Shown here: piece by piece, positions 1-5,678 of the stretch
Layout: each line of letters starts with the position of its first letter
Position numbering within the stretch: the first letter of the stretch is position 1
Made by a program: the position numbers and the translations under genes
From: Bacteroidota bacterium
GTDB taxonomy: Bacteria; Bacteroidota; Bacteroidia; B-17B0; Aurantibacillaceae
Direction of reading: 5' to 3'
Assembly (NCBI GenBank): GCA_025360565.1
Contig: JANYBY010000284.1
Location: forward strand, 1-6,641
Length of the DNA stretch: 6,641 nt
The notes under the pieces: model-generated
The model's input: the letters and a program-made list of their open reading frames with translations, nothing else
Database searches by the model: none
Told to the model about the DNA's origin: nothing

Positions 1-1
1 C

Positions 2-169
2 GTTTTTAATCTATCAAAACAAAGATCGTTAAAGGAAGCGGCCATAAATCTTTTTAAATATTTACGAATGGCGGATGAAAGCGACGTTGATGTTGTGATA
101 TGCGAACTATTGCCGGAAGAAGGTTTAGGAAGAGCGATCAATGACCGGTTACGGAGAGCGGCTGGATAA
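2..169 (+). CDS. Threonylcarbamoyl-AMP synthase (Sua5/TsaC family), C-terminal fragment
   Basis: Partial gene entering from the left edge; only the last 55 codons and a TAA stop are present. Read in the frame starting at base 2, the peptide shows NLFKYLR near residues 16-22, PEEGLGRAI near 38-46 and ends in DRLRRAAG. This matches my memory of the C-terminal tail of long-form Sua5/YwlC proteins, which carry an extra C-terminal domain after the YrdC-like catalytic domain. The family makes L-threonylcarbamoyl-AMP from threonine, bicarbonate and ATP, the first step of tRNA t6A37 modification in the cytoplasm. The catalytic domain lies outside the window, so the call rests on the tail alone. It is convergent with the PHP-domain gene: its stop ends at base 169 and the other gene's stop begins at 170. 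The symbol is left blank because sua5, tsaC and ywlC are all used for this form. Confidence 0.82.
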   Translation, partial: VFNLSKQRSLKEAAINLFKYLRMADESDVDVVICELLPEEGLGRAINDRLRRAAG

Positions 170-1585
170 TTACTCGATAATTAATTTACGCGTAAGCGAT
201 GCGTTTGCATTGGCAAACTTTAAAGAATAAATACCTGCCGAAAATTGTGACAGATCGATCATAAAACTTTTTTCAAAAAAATGAGTTTCAAAAATAACTC
301 TGCCCGAAACATCCAAGATTGTGATCTTGTAATTATCACTTTGCGATGTACTGATACTTAATTTTTGTGAGACAGGATTTGGAAAATAATTAAATTCCAG
401 ATCGGGTTTATTTTCTTTAACGCCTTGTACCAATGTATTTGTGTACCAAATGGGCGAAGTAACTATCCACTGACCATCGGCCTGTTTAATTTCGGCAAAA
501 TAATAATATTGCGGCCCCGAAAGCATAGTGTTATCGGTGTACGAAAGGGTATTATTAAATAAATTGGTACTTACTATTTGCGGTAAATTAACATCGTTAC
601 TTATACCGCGCCAAATTTTTATAGAGTCGGCCAATTCTCCGTCAGTGTCATTATGCGTTACATTAAAAACGGGATTATTTGTACCGCTTAAAATAGAACC
701 CATAATATTTCCGCTCATGGTAAAAGCTACTTTTGCGTTAAAATCATCGCTTCCGTAAAAATGCATGTTCTGCATTGCAGAATAAAAACCCGCGGTAGTT
801 AGAGTAGGAGTAATTATTACCATTCGGCCTCCGGTAGCGCGGCCAAATGTGGTGTTGTGATTATCGTGATCATAGGTCATACCCAAATGATAACCTTTGG
901 CAAGCATTTTTCTGTAATAATCAAAATAATTTCCGGCAGGGTAAGCAGTGTAATTGGTGGAAGTGGTATTATAAAGGCCGCTTCTTAAAGGTGTGCCAAC
1001 AATTGCCGAATCGTATGCGGAATTATAATTGCCGTATAACAATGCGGTGGACGATGTTCCATCAGTAGTATAATCACTATTTTGGGGATGTGCCAAACAT
1101 GCAAAGGCACCCGGCTGATTTTTTATTTTTTTAAATAATCCGTCATAATCGGTTTTGGCATTGAACACATCGTAATTTATTGGAGCGGTTTCCCAGCCGA
1201 TCAATTGCGGAAAACCATAAACTAAAACATGGCCGTTGTAATTTGAACTAACACCCCATTCCATACCAAATAAACATAAAAAAGTTCCTTCCTGGTTTGC
1301 CGCTGTTGCCTGATTCTTTCCAATGTTCCAGCTTTGAATTTGAAAACCCGGGTTGTTATTGCTTGAATAGTGATTGTGCTCTGAGATGCCTAAAAAATTA
1401 AAATTTTGCGAGAGTTTAGCAAAGCCATAACTACCGGTAGGATTACTAATGCCTGAAGTTAGCGAATCTTGATTACCATCTGAAAATCCGGTATGTGAAT
1501 GAATGTTGCCGAAGTAATAATTAAGCACTTGTCCTTTAAAAAGAAACGTAGCGCAAATAAATAGTATGGAAAATAGTTTCCTCAT
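170..1585 (-). CDS. Secreted PHP-domain (CehA/McbA-like) putative metallohydrolase with T9SS C-terminal sorting domain
   Basis: A 471-residue protein. Residues 1 to about 19 form a signal peptide (MRK, then hydrophobic LFSILFICATFLF, then a GQ end). Residues about 23-285 look like a PHP fold: HSH at 29-31 followed by SDG at 35-37, ISEHNH at 67-72, GMEW at 107-110, AHP at 165-167 and DHDNH at 239-243. These His/Asp/Glu residues are plausible metal ligands of a di- or trinuclear site. Residues about 286-385 look beta-rich and end in SPIWY, as in other CehA/McbA-type proteins. The last 75 or so residues are a T9SS type A sorting domain: YFPNPVSQKLSI, then ITILDVSGRVI, then FSAGIYSLKF and a short basic end. 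The protein is therefore probably exported by Sec, carried over the outer membrane by T9SS, and released or anchored at the surface. PHP proteins are often phosphoesterases; the substrate here cannot be told. It lies 72 bp downstream of ispF, with a possible promoter of its own. Confidence 0.88.
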   Translation of the reverse strand: MRKLFSILFICATFLFKGQVLNYYFGNIHSHTGFSDGNQDSLTSGISNPTGSYGFAKLSQNFNFLGISEHNHYSSNNNPGFQIQSWNIGKNQATAANQEGTFLCLFGMEWGVSSNYNGHVLVYGFPQLIGWETAPINYDVFNAKTDYDGLFKKIKNQPGAFACLAHPQNSDYTTDGTSSTALLYGNYNSAYDSAIVGTPLRSGLYNTTSTNYTAYPAGNYFDYYRKMLAKGYHLGMTYDHDNHNTTFGRATGGRMVIITPTLTTAGFYSAMQNMHFYGSDDFNAKVAFTMSGNIMGSILSGTNNPVFNVTHNDTDGELADSIKIWRGISNDVNLPQIVSTNLFNNTLSYTDNTMLSGPQYYYFAEIKQADGQWIVTSPIWYTNTLVQGVKENKPDLEFNYFPNPVSQKLSISTSQSDNYKITILDVSGRVIFETHFFEKSFMIDLSQFSAGIYSLKFANANASLTRKLIIE

Positions 1586-1590
1586 AAGTG

Positions 1591-1598
1591 TAAAGATA
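1591..1598 (-). promoter_or_regulatory. Possible -7 box (TATCTTTA) of the secreted PHP gene
   Basis: Read on the minus strand, TATCTTTA ends five bases before the ATG of the PHP gene and matches the Bacteroidota -7 consensus TAnnTTTG at all but the last position. I see no TTG -33 box 17-23 bases upstream. If used, transcription would start at or almost at the start codon. The spacer is AT-rich, so a chance match is possible. Confidence 0.3.
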
Positions 1599-1657
1599 CC
1601 AAATAATAAAATACGGCCGTGTTAATTTTGTGATAGGTAAAGGTTAAACGGCTCCTC

Positions 1658-2137
1658 TTATTTTTTGTAGATAAGCGCTACGGCATAAGCGTTAACCCCT
1701 TCGCCGCGACCAACGTAGCCAAGCCCCTCATTGGTAGTGGCTTTTATTGAAACCGCATCGGCATCAACTTCTAAAATAGGAACCAATACTTCCTGCATTT
1801 TTTTTATATGAGGATTTATTTTTGGGGCTTCTAAACTTAAAGTGGCATCCACATTGCTAATAAAATAATTTTTTTGTTTTAAAAGTGCCACCACTTCTTT
1901 TAAAAGTAATTTACTATCGGCACCCTTGTATTTTGGATCGGTGTTTGGAAAATGAAAACCAATATCTCTTAAATTGGCTGCACCCAATAGGGCATCGCAA
2001 ATCGCGTGAATTAAAACATCGGCGTCGCTGTGGCCCACGCATCCTTTGTCAAATTCTAATTTAACACCGCCCAGCCAAAGTTCTCTTCCTTCGCCGAGGG
2101 GGTGCACATCGTAACCAAAACCAACGCGTATATTCAT
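1658..2137 (-). CDS. ispF: 2-C-methyl-D-erythritol 2,4-cyclodiphosphate synthase
   Basis: A complete 159-residue protein of normal family length. IspF converts CDP-methylerythritol 2-phosphate to methylerythritol 2,4-cyclodiphosphate with release of CMP, in the MEP route to isoprenoid precursors. It is a cytoplasmic homotrimer with a zinc site. Visible hallmarks are RVGFGYDVHPL at residues 4-14, giving the expected zinc ligands D10 and H12; GHSDADVLIHA at 35-45, giving the third ligand H44; DIGFHFPNTDP at 58-68; and KATTNEGLGYVGRGEGV at 132-148, the conserved nucleotide-site segment near the C-terminus. The ATG places the first motif at the usual distance from the N-terminus. No Shine-Dalgarno sequence precedes it. 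Neighbours on the same strand are the PHP gene (72 bp downstream) and the small lipoprotein gene (112 bp upstream), so it may be its own transcription unit. Confidence 0.97.
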   Translation of the reverse strand: MNIRVGFGYDVHPLGEGRELWLGGVKLEFDKGCVGHSDADVLIHAICDALLGAANLRDIGFHFPNTDPKYKGADSKLLLKEVVALLKQKNYFISNVDATLSLEAPKINPHIKKMQEVLVPILEVDADAVSIKATTNEGLGYVGRGEGVNAYAVALIYKK

Positions 2138-2223
2138 TTTTTAAGAGACACTAATTTGCATGAATTAATATTATTGTTCTGTTTATTTGTTTTATTAACC
2201 CTGACCCAATTGTAAATAATAAA

Positions 2224-2239
2224 ATTGTCAATTGTCAAT
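2224..2239. repeat. Short tandem repeat, two copies of ATTGTCA
   Basis: Two head-to-tail copies of ATTGTCA followed by AT, lying 11 bp beyond the lipoprotein stop codon. The 7-base unit repeats exactly, and a related AATTGTAAAT lies a few bases to the left. The overlapping CAATTG is palindromic. It may be a remnant of a simple repeat or a small binding site; no function can be read from it. Confidence 0.4.
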
Positions 2240-2249
2240 CCTCGGAGAA

Positions 2250-2438
2250 TCACTTCATGTAACACTGCGTATCGCCCGAAGACAGATCTTTACAATATTT
2301 TTTTCCCTGAGAGCGGGTCGCGTCAATTTCTCCCGCGTCGTAAGTTGCGTTAGAGTTTTTGCATTCGCACACTCTGGTTTTTTTGCACGAACAAAAAATA
2401 AATGTGCAGCAAATAAAAATGTACATTAATTTTTTCAT
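2250..2438 (-). CDS. Small Cys-rich lipoprotein, translationally coupled to pgk
   Basis: A 62-residue protein of unknown function. It starts MKKLMYIFI, has a hydrophobic stretch to residue 17, then a lipobox-like FCSC with C18 as the likely lipidated cysteine followed by KK, which fits a lipoprotein signal peptide. The mature part would be about 45 residues with four further cysteines: C24 and C26 as CEC, C49 and C59, which could form two disulfides in the periplasm. From memory this layout (CKK, then a CxC pair, then two spaced cysteines near the end) recurs among small Bacteroidota lipoproteins of no known role. Its ATG overlaps the pgk stop as ATGA, which strongly supports it as a real gene translated from the pgk mRNA. 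The lipobox is atypical (F rather than L at -3), so the exact lipidation site is a guess. Confidence 0.75.
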   Translation of the reverse strand: MKKLMYIFICCTFIFCSCKKTRVCECKNSNATYDAGEIDATRSQGKKYCKDLSSGDTQCYMK

Positions 2439-3628
2439 CCTTCAATTGCTTTTACACCGGGTAAACTTCCCTGTTCAATATATTCCAATAAAGCGCCGCC
2501 GCCGGTGCTAACGTAACTTACTTTATTGGCCAGGGCGTATTTATTAATGGCAGCAACACTATCACCGCCGCCAATTAAACTATATGCCCCGTTTTTTGTT
2601 GCTTCCACAATATCAAAGGCAATTTGTTTTGTGCCTTTTTCAAAGTTACTCATTTCAAAAACACCCATTGGCCCATTCCACAAAATAGTTTTTGAGTTTT
2701 TAATAACTTCCCCAAATTGTTCAATGGTTTTTCGCCCAATGTCTAAACCCATCCATCCGTCGGGAATAGTTTCTATGTTCACTTCATTTGTTTTGGCATC
2801 GTTGCTAAAATTATCGGCAATAATAGCATCCGATGGAATAAACAAATTTACGCCTTTGCTTTTTGCTTTGTTCAGTAATTCCCTTGCAGTTTCTAGTCTA
2901 TCTTCTTCACATAACGATTTTCCAATGCTGCCGCCCATTGCTTTTACAAAGGTAAATGCCATGCCGCCGCCAATTAAAATAGTATCGGCCTTATTCATTA
3001 ATTGTTCAATGATCAAAATTTTATCGCTCACTTTTGCACCGCCAATAATTGCAGTAAAAGGTTTTTGGGTATCGTTTAAAACTTTGTTAATGCTTGCAAC
3101 TTCGCCGGCCATAACATACCCTAAACATTTTGAGCCGGGTTTAAAAAACTTTGCGATCACCGCTGTTGATGCATGGGCTCTGTGCGCGGTACCAAACGCA
3201 TCGTTCACATAAACATCTCCGTGTTTGCTTAATTTTTGCGCAAATGTTTCGTCGCCTTTTTCTTCTTCTTTGTAAAAACGTAAATTTTCGAGTAATAAAA
3301 TTTCTCCTGCTTTTAAAGAGGATGATTGCGCAAATGCATTTTCGCTAATGCAATCATCGGCAAAAGAAACGTTGGTTCCCAATAATTTGTTTACTTCGTT
3401 TACTATGTGTTTAAGTGAAAATTTATTTTCGGGTCCGCCTTTAGGCCTGCCTAAATGACTCATTAAAACAATACTTCCACCATCGTTTAAAATTTTTTTT
3501 AATGTGGGGATGGCAGCTTTAATGCGTGTGTTATCGGTTACATCAAAATTTTCGTTTAAGGGTACGTTAAAATCAACACGGATCAAAGCTCTTTTACCTG
3601 AAAAATTTAGGGAGTCAATTGTTTGCAT
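2435..3628 (-). CDS. pgk: Phosphoglycerate kinase
   Basis: A complete 397-residue protein, the usual length for bacterial PGK. It transfers the phosphoryl group of 1,3-bisphosphoglycerate to ADP in glycolysis and runs in reverse in gluconeogenesis; it is a cytoplasmic two-domain hinge enzyme. The N-terminal substrate domain shows RVDFNVPL at residues 17-24, SHLGRPKGG at 57-65, ENLRF at 114-118 and NDAFGTAHRAHAST at 142-155. The hinge and nucleotide domain show GGAKVSDK at 196-203, WNGPMGVFE at 317-325, GGGDS at 353-357 and STGGGALLEYIE at 374-385. No key residue appears to be missing. The ATG fits the family N-terminus (a short lead to the first strand). The 3' end overlaps the small lipoprotein gene by four bases. 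It is divergent from the toxin-antitoxin pair. Confidence 0.98.
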   Translation of the reverse strand: MQTIDSLNFSGKRALIRVDFNVPLNENFDVTDNTRIKAAIPTLKKILNDGGSIVLMSHLGRPKGGPENKFSLKHIVNEVNKLLGTNVSFADDCISENAFAQSSSLKAGEILLLENLRFYKEEEKGDETFAQKLSKHGDVYVNDAFGTAHRAHASTAVIAKFFKPGSKCLGYVMAGEVASINKVLNDTQKPFTAIIGGAKVSDKILIIEQLMNKADTILIGGGMAFTFVKAMGGSIGKSLCEEDRLETARELLNKAKSKGVNLFIPSDAIIADNFSNDAKTNEVNIETIPDGWMGLDIGRKTIEQFGEVIKNSKTILWNGPMGVFEMSNFEKGTKQIAFDIVEATKNGAYSLIGGGDSVAAINKYALANKVSYVSTGGGALLEYIEQGSLPGVKAIEG

Positions 3629-3635
3629 AATGATA

Positions 3636-3643
3636 CAAAAATA
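3636..3643 (-). promoter_or_regulatory. Possible -7 box (TATTTTTG) of pgk
   Basis: On the minus strand TATTTTTG is an exact match to the Bacteroidota -7 element TAnnTTTG and ends seven bases before the pgk ATG. No TTG is present 17-23 bases further upstream, only a T-run. It is the best promoter-like match I found in the window and would give an mRNA with almost no 5' leader, driving pgk and the coupled lipoprotein gene. Confidence 0.42.
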
Positions 3644-3707
3644 GGATTTTGTTTTGAAAAAAATTACTATATTTATTGTGCAATATTTTAAATGTAAATT
3701 TTATAAA

Positions 3708-3917
3708 ATGAAACAAATATTATTGAACATACCCGACAATAAATACCAAGCGTTTCTTGACGCTATAAAAGGCCTTGACTTTATTCGCGCGCACAATCAA
3801 AACGACGTGGTAATAACAGATGAAGAAAAAAAACTTATCCGCGAAAGAATTAAAAATGCAAAACCGGAGTACGGACAAAATTGGAACGAAATAAAAGATT
3901 CTTTTATTCTGGATTAA
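3708..3917 (+). CDS. Putative antitoxin of a type II toxin-antitoxin module
   Basis: A 69-residue acidic/basic mixed protein. The frame is open further upstream to a TTG at 3654, but the ATG at 3708 is preferred because MKQILLNIPDNKYQAFLDAI is the usual start of this kind of small Bacteroidota antitoxin: a beta strand followed by an amphipathic helix. The C-terminal half has DEEKKLIRERIKNAKPE at residues 38-54 and then NWNEIKDSF at 59-67, a charged helix plus tail of the sort that wraps around and neutralises RelE/ParE toxins. Its stop lies one base before the toxin ATG, so the two are surely cotranscribed. Such antitoxins normally bind the toxin and, with it, repress the module's own promoter. 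The assignment rests mainly on gene order and size; I cannot place it confidently in a named antitoxin family. Confidence 0.72.
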   Translation: MKQILLNIPDNKYQAFLDAIKGLDFIRAHNQNDVVITDEEKKLIRERIKNAKPEYGQNWNEIKDSFILD

Positions 3918-3918
3918 A

Positions 3919-4260
3919 ATGTTATTTCAAATTATTGTTCAGCCCGAGGCCAAATTGGATATTCAGGACGGAATTGATTATTACCGGTCTATTTCAAAAG
4001 ATCTTGGAAGAAAATTTCTTGATCAAATAAGTCAAACCTTGTATGAGCTTAGTGAATTTCCATATTACGAGATCAGGTACGATAATGTAAGAATGAGGAA
4101 AACGAAAGTTTTTCAGTATGTTATACATTTTGTTATTGAGGAGGAATCTAAAATTGTCCGGATCTATGGAGTAAGGTCGGGACTTCGGAATCCTGATTCT
4201 TCGTGGTTCTTTCATGAGGATCCGGAGAACTATGTTTCAGGCAGTATCCAAATTGTTTAG
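3919..4260 (+). CDS. RelE/ParE family toxin of a type II toxin-antitoxin module
   Basis: A 113-residue protein with the RelE/ParE layout: first strand FQIIVQPEAKLDIQDGIDYY (residues 3-22) leading into a helix, a second helix with GRKFLDQISQTLYEL at 30-44, then FPYYEIRYDNVRMRKTKVF at 47-65, strands YVIHFVIEEE and KIVRIYGVRS, and the RNPDSSW segment at 90-96 that usually closes the domain. R58, R60, K61 and K63 are candidate functional basic residues. RelE members are ribosome-dependent mRNA nucleases and ParE members poison gyrase; the sequence alone does not decide which. The protein carries about 17 residues after W96, longer than the few usually seen. It begins one base after the antitoxin stop. 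hemL follows 46 bp downstream on the same strand. Confidence 0.85.
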   Translation: MLFQIIVQPEAKLDIQDGIDYYRSISKDLGRKFLDQISQTLYELSEFPYYEIRYDNVRMRKTKVFQYVIHFVIEEESKIVRIYGVRSGLRNPDSSWFFHEDPENYVSGSIQIV

Positions 4261-4286
4261 GAATATCAATAGTTTCAAACTTTTCT

Positions 4287-4294
4287 TAATTTCG
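4287..4294 (+). promoter_or_regulatory. Possible -7 box (TAATTTCG) of hemL
   Basis: TAATTTCG, seven of eight positions matching TAnnTTTG, lies 12 bases before the preferred hemL ATG and is followed by CAC, as often seen after this element in Bacteroidota. It sits in the 46-bp spacer after the toxin gene, so hemL could be transcribed apart from the toxin-antitoxin module. No matching TTG -33 box is visible. Confidence 0.33.
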
Positions 4295-4306
4295 CACACA
4301 TTATCT

Positions 4307-5587
4307 ATGAATACTTCAAGATCAGCCGAGCTTTTTGAAAAAGCCAAAACATATTTTCCGGGCGGAGTAAATTCTCCTGTACGCGCCTTTCGCAGCGTTG
4401 GCGGTAATCCCTTATTTATTGAAAAGGGAAAAGGTTCGCATATTTGGGACGCCGACGGAAACGAATATATTGATTATTGCTGCAGCTGGGGGCCCTTGAT
4501 CCTAGGCCATGCCAACGATACTGTACTAAATGCAGTTGATAAAACCATGCGTAAAGGCACCTCGTTTGGCGCGCCAACCAAATTAGAAAATGAATTAGCG
4601 GAATTAATTTTAAGCAACAATAAATTTATTGAAAAATTGCGTTTTGTAAGCAGCGGCACAGAGGCGGTAATGAGCGCTATTCGTTTGGCGCGCGGGTTTA
4701 CCAAACGAAATAAAATTTTAAAATTTGAAGGTTGTTATCACGGGCATGTTGATTCGTTATTGGTAAAAGCGGGCAGCGGGTTGGTTACATTTGGCAACAG
4801 CAGCAGCGCCGGTGTGCCCGAGAGTTTTGTGAACGAAACAATTGTTGTGCCTTTGCATAATAAACAAGCGGTTGAAGAAGCCTTTGTAAAATTTAAGAAC
4901 GAAATTGCCTGCATTATAATTGAACCTGTGCCTGCAAATAACGGCCTGCTCTTGCAGGGAAAAGAATTTTTACAATTTTTGAGAGAAATATGTACGGCAA
5001 ATAATACATTGCTAATTTTTGATGAGGTGATAAGCGGATTTAGATTAGGATTTTGCGGTGTTGCCGGTTTGTACAACATTAAACCCGATATTATTACTTA
5101 CGGAAAAATTATTGGCGGCGGTTTTCCGGTGGGTGCGTATGGAGCGAGTAAAGAAATAATGAGTAACATTTCGCCCGAAGGTGAGGTATACCAGGCAGGC
5201 ACCTTAAGCGGAAACCCGGTGGCTATGAGCGCGGGAATTGCACAGCTCACCGAACTTTTAAAACCAAATTTTTATAAGGAACTGGAAGAAAAAACAAATT
5301 ATTTAGTAGCGGGAATTTTAAAAGTGAACACATTTAAATTGTTTAAATTATTTAGTTTGGGTTCTATTTACTGGATAGCGTTTACCGATAAAGAATCCGT
5401 TTCGAGTGCGGATGATATTGATGCGAACAGTATGGGCTATTTTAAAACATTGTATCACGGCTTGCTGCAAAACGGTGTGTACCTTGGCCCCAGCGGTTAC
5501 GAAGTTGGTTTTGTAAGCAGCGCACATACAAAAGAAGATCTTGATAAAACTATTTTGGCATTTGAGAAAAGTTTAGCGCATCTCTAA
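4307..5587 (+). CDS. hemL: Glutamate-1-semialdehyde 2,1-aminomutase
   Basis: A 426-residue PLP enzyme of normal length that converts glutamate-1-semialdehyde to 5-aminolevulinate, the last step of the C5 (tRNA-Glu) route into heme and other tetrapyrroles. Counting from the chosen Met: FPGGVNSPVRAF at 17-28, SSGTEA at 115-120 (phosphate loop), CYHGH at 143-147, IIEPVPANNG at 204-213, FDEVISGFRLG at 238-248 with D239 facing the pyridine nitrogen, YGKIIGGGFPVGAYG at 265-279 with K267 as the Schiff-base lysine, and GTLSGNP at 298-304. The frame is open upstream to an ATG at 4214 inside the toxin gene, but those 31 extra residues look unlike the family, while the ATG at 4307 gives the usual short lead to the FPGG motif. 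It is convergent with hemW across a large palindrome. Confidence 0.97.
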   Translation: MNTSRSAELFEKAKTYFPGGVNSPVRAFRSVGGNPLFIEKGKGSHIWDADGNEYIDYCCSWGPLILGHANDTVLNAVDKTMRKGTSFGAPTKLENELAELILSNNKFIEKLRFVSSGTEAVMSAIRLARGFTKRNKILKFEGCYHGHVDSLLVKAGSGLVTFGNSSSAGVPESFVNETIVVPLHNKQAVEEAFVKFKNEIACIIIEPVPANNGLLLQGKEFLQFLREICTANNTLLIFDEVISGFRLGFCGVAGLYNIKPDIITYGKIIGGGFPVGAYGASKEIMSNISPEGEVYQAGTLSGNPVAMSAGIAQLTELLKPNFYKELEEKTNYLVAGILKVNTFKLFKLFSLGSIYWIAFTDKESVSSADDIDANSMGYFKTLYHGLLQNGVYLGPSGYEVGFVSSAHTKEDLDKTILAFEKSLAHL

Positions 5588-5591
5588 GTTT

Positions 5592-5670
5592 TTAACACAG
5601 AGATCACAGAGACACTAAGGCACAGAGTTTATTTTCTCAGTGTCCCAGTGCCTCAGCGACTCTGTGTTAA
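5592..5670. repeat. 79-bp imperfect palindrome of CACAGAG-like 8-nt units; possible bidirectional terminator
   Basis: The outer 11 bases pair perfectly (TTAACACAGAG at 5592-5602 with CTCTGTGTTAA at 5660-5670). The rest of the two roughly 35-base arms pairs with one bulge and seven mismatches (one of them a possible G-U pair) around an 8-base loop TTTATTTT (5628-5635). Each arm is itself a run of four 8-nt units: CACAGAGAT, CACAGAGA, CACTAAGG and CACAGAG on the left, and on the other strand CACAGAGT, CGCTGAGG, CACTGGGA and CACTGAG. It fills nearly all of the 91-bp gap between convergent hemL and hemW, so a transcript from either side would fold into a long hairpin. I recall CACAGAG-rich palindromes scattered through intergenic regions of many environmental bacteria, so it is probably one copy of a dispersed family. 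A terminator role is inference. Confidence 0.8.
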
Positions 5671-5678
5671 GAATTGGG

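Noticed and set aside
1613..1620. Perfect 8-bp palindrome ACGGCCGT between ispF and the PHP gene
   Set aside because: Too short and without a loop for a terminator, and a single short palindrome is expected by chance in a window this size.
2232..2429. A 65-codon plus-strand frame opposite the small lipoprotein gene
   Set aside because: The minus-strand frame has a lipoprotein signal, a cysteine pattern and an ATGA overlap with pgk; the plus-strand frame has no such support.
2526..3212. A 228-codon open frame on the plus strand across pgk
   Set aside because: It lies wholly antisense to a pgk gene with every family motif intact; its peptide is low-complexity Ala/Ser/Pro/Phe-rich as expected from a codon-usage shadow.
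3654..3707. TTG start adding 18 residues to the antitoxin
   Set aside because: The extra segment is hydrophobic, AT-driven sequence, and the ATG at 3708 gives the expected strand-helix N-terminus.
4214..4306. Upstream in-frame start for hemL inside the toxin gene
   Set aside because: It would add 31 residues with no resemblance to the family N-terminus; the ATG at 4307 gives normal length and has a promoter-like box just before it.
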